From Heterohyrax brucei (Eukaryota > Chordata > Mammalia > Hyracoidea > Procaviidae), in assembly GCA_028571685.1 (NCBI GenBank), contig CM053140.1, forward strand, positions 63,432,201 through 63,496,200: DNA of 64,000 bases, read 5' to 3'. Position numbers and translations under genes: made by a program. The notes below the pieces were generated by a model that saw nothing but the letters and a program-made list of their open reading frames with translations, was not told the origin of the DNA and ran no database searches. Below, piece after piece: positions 57,081 to 64,000 of the stretch (positions are counted from its first letter, which is position 1; every line of letters begins with the position of its first letter).

Positions 57081-57900
57081 ACAACATACGTCCAATATAT
57101 ATGTTTATACATACTCATGTAGAGAGATGATAAAGCAAATGCATTAAAATGTTAACATTTAGAGAATCTAGAAAGGGTATATAGTATTCTTAGAAATTTT
57201 CTGTAAATCTTTAATTTCACATTTTCAAAATGTAATTTAATTTCACTTTTTGAAAGGTTTATACTATTTTAAAAAATACTATTTCAGGCAGAAGGAGCAG
57301 CCTGTGTAAAGACCCTAAAGCAGGAAGAGCGTCTTGTTGCATTAAGAAACGTTCAGGGTATTGGCAGAGTGAGTGTAGGGAGTATGTCACCTTTTCCCTG
57401 CCTAGAATTCTTATTTCTTCTTCAAGTAAAAGCCCTATTTTATTATTTGGGAAACCATCCCTCCCGCTCTCTTAACTCTACATGGCAAGAATGGGCCGTA
57501 CCCATCTCCCAGCTGGAGTAGGGGTAGGGGCTAGAGGTGGGCTCCCAACTTGGCCCAACAGAAATGTGCACATCAAGCCACAGGGTCAGGGAGATGGGAC
57601 CCCAGGTCTGGGGCTGGGGAATGGGGTGGGAGGCTGCCTGCGGAGAAAGCCAACCTAGAAGTCAGAGCTGACACTTGAAGCAACAGATTCTAAATCGTGA
57701 TTTTGGTCTCTTGGGTCCGGTCTCCTTCTCTAACCTTTTATCCTCCAATGGCTTAGTTGCATGAGATGTTAAATTCCTTTTTTTCCTAGTTATTTTTAAA
57801 CATTTTTTTCAAAATTACTATAAATTCATAGAAAATTATCCAAAAAATGTACAAAAAGTTTCCTGTCCTCTTCACCAATGCTAACATTTTACGTACTAAT
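57081..57900. other. Intergenic DNA, no gene
   Basis: About 57285-57370 resembles part of L2 ('gcagaaggagcagcctgtgtaaagaccctaaagcaggaagagc'). The rest is AT-rich or unclassified. Confidence 0.5.
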
Positions 57901-57903
57901 ATC

Positions 57904-58072
57904 AAATCAAAACCAAACCTGTTGCCAATGAGTTGATTCCAACTCAGGGTGAACCTATAGGACAGAGTAGAACTGTGTCATAGGGTTTCCAAGAAGTGGC
58001 TTGTGGAGTTGAACTACTGACCTCTTGGCTAGTAGCTGAGCTCTTAACCTACTGTTCCACCAGGAAACTGAC
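57904..58072 (-). mobile_element. tRNA-derived SINE (AfroSINE type)
   Basis: Minus-strand copy: 'aaaaccaaacctgttgccaatgagttgattccaactcagg', 'ggacagagtagaactgtgtcatagggtttcc', 'gctagtagctgagctcttaacctactgttccaccagg'. Confidence 0.88.
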
Positions 58073-58308
58073 ATTGATCAAAACCATAGATCTTACTCAA
58101 ATTTCACCGGTTGTAAATGCAAGTATCTGTGTGTGTGTATATACTTCCATGCAACTTAATACATTCCCATTTTTATTTGAGCTCATTTTAATTGGAGTTT
58201 CTTTTACTTACCACTAAATGTGTTGGTTGATCCAAAGTGTCAGAGAAGTCCTCTCTCCGAGGGAAGGATGTTTCTCAGTAAAGACTTGGAGAATGAACAG
58301 TAGTTGTT

Positions 58309-59555
58309 GTATTGTTGTTAGGTGTCATCGAGTCAGTTCTGACTCATAGTGACCCTGTGCATAATAGAACAAAACACTACCCAGTCCTGCACCATGCCTG
58401 CAACTGTTTTTACGCGTATGCCCACTGTGTACATACTGTGTCAACCCGTCTTGTTGAGAGTCTTCCTCTTTTTTGCTGAACCAAGTGTGATGTCTTTTTT
58501 TTTATTGTCACTAAGTGGAAGTTTACAATCCAAGTCAATTTGTCATATATTAAACCATAAAGTGCACACACCACCTGCGTCACTCTGTGTCCCCAAGTCC
58601 AGTCTATTCTTTGTCTGAAGTGCTGGCTTCAGCTCTGGGCTAGCAGTAAGTCTAGGGGCCGTGTTCTCAGGGGACTCTCCAGGTTGTCAGACCATCAAGT
58701 TTGGTCTTTTAAAAGGGTTCTAGATCTGCACACCCCTTTCTCTCATGCTGTGTTAGGGACTCTACCCTGTGTTCCCTGTCAGGGCTGTCTTTGATGGTGG
58801 CCAGGCACCATCTAGTTCTTCCTTTTCTCCTGCTGATGTAGTCTCCCAATCGTATGAGTCCTTCTCTCTCCTGGGCTCATTTTTCCTCCTGTCTTTGATA
58901 TCCAAGCATGATGTCTTTTTTCCTGGGATTGATCCCTCATGATAACATATCCAAAGTATGTAGATGCATTCTCACCATCTTTGCTTCCAAGGAGCACTCT
59001 GGTTGGACTTCTTCCAGAACAGATCTGTGTGTTCTTTTGCAGTCTACAGTATATTCAGTATTCTTCTCCAACACCACAATTCAAAACTATCTCTTCTTCT
59101 TCTGTCTTCCTTATTCATTGCCCAGTTTTCATGTGTATATGATGCAATTGAAAATACCGCGGTCTAGGTCAGGTGCACCTTAGTCTTCAAGGCAGTATGT
59201 TTACTTCTGAAAACTTTAAAGATATCTTTTGCAGCAGAATTTCCCAGTGCAACGCATCTTTTGTTTTCTTGACTGCTGCTTCTATGGGTGTTGATTGCAG
59301 AACCAAGTAAAACGAAATCCTTGGCAACCTTAATTCTTTTCTCGTTTATCATGATGTCGCTTATTGGTTCAGTTGTGAAGATTTTTGTTTTCTTAATGTT
59401 GAGGTGCAATCCATACTGAAGGCCGTGACCTTTGATCTTCTTCAGTGAGGGTTTCAAGTCCTCTTCACTTTTAGCAAGCAGGTTATTAATGAGTCTTTCT
59501 CCAATCCTGATGCCTCACTCATCATATATTCCAGTTTCTTGGACTACTTGCTTAG
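58309..59555 (-). mobile_element. RTE-clade LINE, 5'-truncated, split by an L1
   Basis: Pieces 58309-58500 and 58902-59555. Reversed RTE 3' part: 'gttgttaggtgtcatcgagtcag', 'gataacatatccaaagtatg', 'ccaacaccacaattcaaaa', 'gcagcagaatttcccagtgcaacgcatc'. The minus-strand frame at 59457-59164 is an RTE fragment (N-I-K-K-T-K-I, D-I-M-I-N). A small deletion near 59480 removes the Y-A-D-D site. Inactive. Confidence 0.85.
58501..58901 (-). mobile_element. L1 LINE 3' end inside the RTE, with target duplication
   Basis: T-rich start (reversed poly(A)), 'gtcactaagtggaagtttacaatcc', 'agggactctaccctgtgttccctg', 'ggtggccaggcaccatctagttcttcc'. The flanks 'ccaagtgtgatgtctttttt' (58481-58500) and 'ccaagcatgatgtctttttt' (58902-58921) are a 20-bp target duplication with two changes, as L1 makes. 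5'-truncated at about 400 bases. Confidence 0.85.
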
Positions 59556-60040
59556 GACAGAGGCTGAAATAGTAGTGAAAGGATACAGTGCTGATGCACA
59601 CCTTTCCTGACTTTAAAGAATAGCAGTTGGTCAGGTGAGAAGTGGGAGAAATGTGTTTCAGGCACAGGGAACAGCAAATGCCAAGGCCCCAGGAAAGGAA
59701 AGAGCAGAGCAGGTTCAAGTAGCTGACAGAGGCTCTGGATGGTGGTGCCAAGGTAGGAGAAGGGCAGAGATGAGGCTGGAGGGGTCTGTTGGATACCCTT
59801 GTAGACTCTTTTAAGGATCTGGGACTTCGTCTCAAGACCTTTGGGAAGCCCTCAAAGGGTTTTAGGTAGTAATTGTCTGGATTCGTCTTTTGACATTGTT
59901 TGCACTCCACTCTGGCTGCAGTTGTGAGACTGGCTTTGCATGAGGTAAGGATAGTGCAGGGGAATTATTTAGAAAATTATTGCAGGCTTCCAGGCTAGAG
60001 GTGATGGCTTAGATGGAGTGGACATACCGAGACTGCATGA
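59556..60040. other. Intergenic DNA with an L2-like stretch
   Basis: About 59620-59940 resembles L2 in plus orientation ('cacagggaacagcaaatgcc', 'ggatctgggacttcgtctc', 'ggaagccctcaaagggttttaggtagtaattg'). No gene; the 131-residue minus-strand frame here is antisense to that repeat. Confidence 0.5.
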
Positions 60041-60041
60041 A

Positions 60042-60558
60042 TACTGTGGTAGATAGTCTCCAAAGGAGGTCTCCAGTGAACCATGTCTGCCAGCACTCAT
60101 GCCTTATGTAGTTTCATCCCACACCGAATCTGGGACAGTCCTGTGATCCGATTTAATCAATAAAACCAGAGAAAGTCATGCCTTGTAAGTTCTGGACCTA
60201 AGTCTTACGAAGGCCTGGCATCTTCTATCTTTGCCCTTTTGGGACTCTTGAGCTGCTGTGTAACAAACCAGCTTCCCTGCTGTGAGACCGTATGGAAACC
60301 TCATAGAGAGACCTGGGTATACACGGAGGAAGATGGCCGCCAGCTATTCCAGCATCCCATTTGGGATTCCAGATGACCTCAGCCCCAGCTGGTTCCTGAT
60401 TGTAACTCCATAAGAGAATCCAAGAGAGATCAGCAGAAGAACTGCCCAACAGAGCCTGGTCAATCCACGGATTTGTGAGAGCCGATAAAATAGCAATTGT
60501 TTTTAAGCCTTTGAGTTTTGGGGTGATTTGTTACACAGCACTAGCTAGCTGAAGCAGA
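60042..60558 (+). mobile_element. MaLR-type LTR, near full length
   Basis: Starts 'actgtggtagatagtctccaaagg' and runs 'gggacagtcctgtgatcc', 'ctgtgagaccgtatggaaacctcatagagagacc', 'gagagccgataaaatagcaattgtttttaagcc' to 'tgttacacagcactagctagctgaa'. This order of blocks is that of an MLT1-like LTR. Non-coding. Confidence 0.65.
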
Positions 60559-60705
60559 TTGGAGAACTAATCAAGGGGCCAAAAGGGAGGGAGGGAAACA
60601 GAGGATAGAGGAAGAGACAGTGATGCCAATGTTTCTGGCTTCAGTGAGAGTGGGGAACAGGAGTAGAACAGCTGAGGAGTAAGATGAGCAGTGCAGTTTG
60701 AACAT

Positions 60706-60912
60706 GTGAGTCCTAGTGGAGCAGGAGTTAAGTGCTTAGCTACCAACCTAAAGATTAGTGGTTTGAACCCACCAGCCACTTTGCAGGAGAAAGATGCAGC
60801 AGTCCGCTTCTGTAAAGATTATAGCCATGGAACACCCCTGGGAGTGGCTCTACTTTGTCCTACAGGGTTACAGAGTTGGAATCAACTTGACCAATGTTTT
60901 TGTTTGTTTTGG
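60706..60912 (+). mobile_element. tRNA-derived SINE, long subtype
   Basis: 'gagtcctagtggagcaggagttaag' head, 'gtggtttgaacccaccagcc' B-box region, 'gcaggagaaagatgcagcagtccgcttctgtaaagattatagcc' and tail 'acagagttggaatcaacttgacc' with a TTTTTGTTTGTTTT end. Confidence 0.88.
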
Positions 60913-62560
60913 GATCATGATGTCATATTTACAACAACTCTGTGAAGTGACTTGTCTAAGCTGTAACCTGAGCTACTGTTCAAGCAAAGGCATTGGTGGT
61001 AAGGGACAAAAACCCACCCAAAGCCAGTGTAAAGGAATGACAGCACCAGTAGTTAATGCTACTGAATGCTAATCATGTGCATCCTTGTTCTAACCATTTT
61101 GCACAGCATTACCTCTTTGCTTACTACATCAACCCTGTGAAGCAGGTAGTCTTATCCTCACTTTATAGATGAGGAAAGTGAGGCACAGAGAAGTTCACTG
61201 ACTTTCCCATGGTCACACCATTGGATAAATGGTGGAGTCAGGGTTCAAAGGCAGGGATTCTTCCTCCTGTGCCCGTGATACTGAGGACTGTGCTGTGCAG
61301 TCTCTGTAAAAAAAAAAAGCTTACCTAAGAGACTCAGAATTTGTCACGGACATTGGGTTTGGCTGGAAGACTCAGAGAGAGGGAAAATACTCTATGACTC
61401 TCTCTAGAGTGGGTAGCTCTGACTCTATTGCCTGACCAGTCTCTGGCCTTGGATCAGTCAATTAACTGAAGTCATGTAAATGAGCTTCCCAAGTGGGGAA
61501 CGATTGGCAGTGGGAGAGGGGAACAGAGAGTCCTGTGGCACGATCGTGGCCTGGATCCAGTCTTCTTTGGGATAAGTGAACACTTTATAGACAGGAAAAA
61601 GCAGCTACCATGCACTTTAGGAATAGGGCCAGCTTAGGTCAAGCTCACGTGGCTCAGCAAGTCAGCTTCTGTCTCTGTGAAATCTCATGGGGGATGGGGT
61701 GAAATTCTGACCCCTGCTAGGTGTTCCTCAGCTAAGATTTCAAAATTTCCAGGTGGGGCTGCTGCTTCTATCCATTCCCAGCGTTCTTCTCTCACCTGGT
61801 TCTGGATTTCCTCCTCTGGTCCAGCACATTCATGACTGAGATTGCCAAGGCCTGTCACCCACAGAGGCCCCTGTGAAAAAAGTTACAAGCCTGTGTCATG
61901 ACAGGTGGAGGCATCTCATCCGTGACATATTTTTTAGCCTACTGTCCCTGATAGTATTTTGCTTCCTAATTAAATCTTTCTCAAAAAATACCTCCTCCTC
62001 TCCCAGCACGAGGGGCTTTACAACCCCCTTGGCTTATGAAATAATATTGGGAAGATCTGACCAGGAACTGCTAGAGAAAAGAGCTCGGAGGAATGAATTC
62101 CAATACAGCATGCCCCGCCTGACAGCACCAAGGCCGGCCCAACCCCTCTGGCTTCTCCCAACTGCACATCCCCCTTCACAGGCAATAAGCAGATTGCAGA
62201 AAGGCTCTGGGAAGCTCCTCAGGGACGGCCACCACCCACCCCCAACAGCTCTTAGAATATAGATATTCCACTCCCTACATCAGGAAGACAGATAGGCTTC
62301 CAAGTTTATTGTGTTTGGTATGGCAAGTAGACAAATACTAAAGAAATACCCTTCTTAGAATAGTTTAAGAGAAGCTTAGAGTGAGGGACGGTAGACACTT
62401 ATTGTCACCACAGGAAGAGATAAGAAGGAACAAAGAAGGAACAAATAGAGACTGTCAAAGTATAACTTTTTAAGATGAGTTTATTTTCTCTTCCTGCACC
62501 TTTCACCTCGAAGCAGAGGTAGAGTTAATAGAAGTTCCAGGATTAGCCTTGTTCCAACCT
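60913..62560. other. Intergenic DNA, no gene supported
   Basis: About 61070-61270 resembles MIR in minus orientation ('gcattacctctttgc', 'cactttatagatgaggaaagtgaggcacagagaagttcac'). The 129-residue plus-strand frame at 61873-62262 contains one hydrophobic stretch (L-L-S-L-I-V-F-C-F-L-I), but it has no domain I know and no support as an exon. The rest is unclassified and may belong to the LTR that follows. Confidence 0.45.
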
Positions 62561-62951
62561 TTGATTATAATCACAATATACTGGTCTTGAACCATTCTTT
62601 AGAGGTCCCTAGTGATTAACATGAAAAAGGACTTCAAGGTATTGGTTCTTTACTAGCCAACAGAGAGGACCCTAATAATTAGCATGAAAAGAGACCACTG
62701 TCTCGGGCCATTATTTAGAAGACTCTAATGATTAACATGAAGAGAGACCACGAGGCACCCACTTCTTGCCAGCCAATCACTTATGTGGTCAAAGTACAGT
62801 TACCTCATTGACTATAAAAAATAAAGGAAGACAGACCTTAACGGGCTGCCGTTCTCCAAAACTCTTTTCTGTCTCATTTTTCCCGCTGACGCCATTCATC
62901 CCCCATGGGCCCGAAAAATTTGTTGGGGCTGGCTTCCAGCATGCGATGATA
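62560..62951 (+). mobile_element. Probable endogenous-retrovirus LTR with repeated enhancer units
   Basis: Three diverged direct repeats around the core 'ctaatgattaacatgaagagagacca' start near 62595, 62660 and 62711 (spacing about 63 and 53 bases). They are followed by a CCAAT box (62773-62777), a TATA-like 'ctataaaaa' (62812-62820) with an adjoining AATAAA, and a T/C-rich stretch ending 'ttgttggggctggcttccagca'. This order (repeats, CCAAT, TATA) is that of a retroviral U3/R region. The left end is not found, and no target duplication was found. No coding sequence. Confidence 0.45.
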
Positions 62952-63081
62952 ATGCTCATCACTACCACTTAGAATGTGTTTGTTAATGCGTGTGCTGGGG
63001 TACTAGGCAAGAGCTTTTATGTACGTTAACTCATGAACTCCTTATACCAACCTTATTATACCTTTGTAAAGATGAATCCAC

Positions 63082-63245
63082 CACCTGTTTGCCAGTTTGT
63101 TGATAGTGTGGTGGTTTGCATGTCACTGTGATGCTGAAATCTACACTGTCAGAATTTCACATCCTGGCAGGGTCAGCCATGGTGAGGATAGGCTTCAGCA
63201 GAGTTTTTAGAGTAAGACAGACTAGGAAGAAAGGTCTGACAACAA
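63082..63245 (+). mobile_element. RTE 5'-region fragment
   Basis: 'gtttgccagtttgttgatagtgtggtggtttgc', 'ctggcagggtcagccatggtgagg' and 'agtaagacagactaggaagaaagg' match the 5' end of the long RTE copy and of the short derivative at 52716-53115. No RTE coding part follows. Confidence 0.65.
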
Positions 63246-63790
63246 TTGGTCTCTAATCTCTTGGAGCAACAGAGGAAAAAAAGAATCAGGAATTGGAGGA
63301 AGAAATGGAATGTGTGGCTAAGTGCTTCCATAAACACCACTGCCTCCTTTGCCACGAGACCACAAGAACTGGATGGTGCCCGGCTACCATTACTGAAAAG
63401 TTTGATCAAAGATTCTTTGATCAAAAGAAGGAAAATACAGAACATAATGTCAAATTTTCATGGAATCTACACTTTGTGTAGCCACAGAGACTGAATGAGC
63501 TTCTGAAACTATTGTCTTGAGATTATTTCTATTGCCCTAAATTAATTTTAAAACTTAAACCAAAAATATTCCATGAAGTCTTGTTAAAGCCAAATAATAG
63601 TTTGGCTTGACAATAAAGTGTCTGTGTTGAGCATTATGCATTTTTTATGGGATCAAATTGACAATAGCAACCAGAAGATTAGAGAGAAGACTGAGGTCAG
63701 TGAGGTTATGTTAACAGGGGAGGGACAACTCAGAAACTGTCGTACAACTCAAGAATGTAATCAATGTCACTAAATTGTACTTGTAGAAAC
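63246..63790 (+). repeat. Interspersed repeat of afrotherian type, family not named
   Basis: Blocks such as 'cttgagattatttctattgccc', 'cttaaaccaaaaatattcc', 'gggatcaaattgacaatagcaacc' and 'aatgtaatcaatgtcactaaattgtac', followed by T-rich DNA, are ones I recognise from elephant sequences. 63340-63380 also resembles the L1 3' UTR at 24890-24920. I cannot verify the family. Confidence 0.4.
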
Positions 63791-63824
63791 TTGAAATTTT
63801 TTTTTTGTGGGTGTGTCAGTTTGA

Positions 63825-64000
63825 CCAGTTGTTGTCAATCTTCTCAAAGCACCAACTTTTGGTCTTGTTGATTATTTCTACCATTTTTCTGATCGCTACT
63901 TCGTTTACATCTGCTCTAATCTTTATTATTTCCTTTTTTCGGGTGACTGTGTACTTCTTTTGCTACTCTATTTAGTTGTAAGGTTAATATTTTGATTTTG
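63825..64000 (-). mobile_element. L1 LINE ORF2 fragment, runs off the window
   Basis: 'caaagcaccaacttttggtcttgttgattatttctaccattttt', 'atctgctctaatctttattatttcc' and 'ttagttgtaaggttaatattttgatt' are the reversed L1 ORF2 region with the usual A-rich codons. The frame is interrupted. The element continues beyond the right edge. Confidence 0.75.

Noticed and set aside
61873..62262. 129-residue plus-strand frame with a hydrophobic segment
   Set aside because: No known domain, no homologous neighbour and no promoter or splice signals I trust. It lies next to a probable LTR and ends in low-complexity Pro/Thr-rich sequence.

Overview
The window is mammalian nuclear DNA and most likely afrotherian, probably from elephant or a close relative. 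Two things support this. One single-copy gene, adenylate kinase 2 (AK2), is laid out as a classic spliced vertebrate gene. The rest is packed with tRNA-derived SINEs and RTE-clade LINEs that share one 3' tail and end in AAC repeats, a combination I recognise as typical of Afrotheria. The species is an inference. There is no sign of prokaryotic operons, CRISPR or phage.

Layout. (1) 1-5.3 kb: intergenic DNA beyond the 3' end of AK2, with MIR-like remnants and one RTE tail. (2) About 5.32-30.1 kb: AK2 on the minus strand. Six coding exons join without a frame break into a 241-residue protein (29993-30091, 18655-18780, 14191-14301, 13967-14061, 9666-9738, 8277-8498). A further last exon starting at 6231 would give the known short C-terminal isoform (AK2B). 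The introns hold SINEs, RTE and L1 fragments and a four-level nest of transposable elements in intron 2. (3) About 29.86-30.38 kb: CpG-rich, TATA-less AK2 promoter with inverted CCAAT boxes, a GC box and an E2F-like site. (4) 30.4-64 kb: intergenic DNA upstream of AK2 in which I find no host gene. It holds a nearly complete but dead RTE LINE (33.8-37.3 kb), an internally deleted RTE copy (54.5-56.6 kb), several RTE, L1, L2 and SINE copies, a mariner transposase remnant (about 44.1 kb), MLT1-type LTRs, two copies of an LTR-like repeat (about 37.8 and 49.0 kb) and a probable retroviral LTR with repeated enhancer units (about 62.6 kb).

How it works together. AK2 is the only gene I can support. 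It makes the adenylate kinase of the mitochondrial intermembrane space (ATP + AMP = 2 ADP). The repeats show a LINE/SINE partnership: the tRNA-headed SINEs carry pieces resembling the 5' region and the 3' tail of the RTE LINE, so the autonomous element, its deletion derivatives and its SINE parasites lie side by side. I found no new functional system. The most useful results are the complete AK2 gene model, the predicted AK2B exon, and the nested and composite transposons. Repeat boundaries not tied to a stated target-site duplication are approximate, and repeat family names come from recognition, not a database search.
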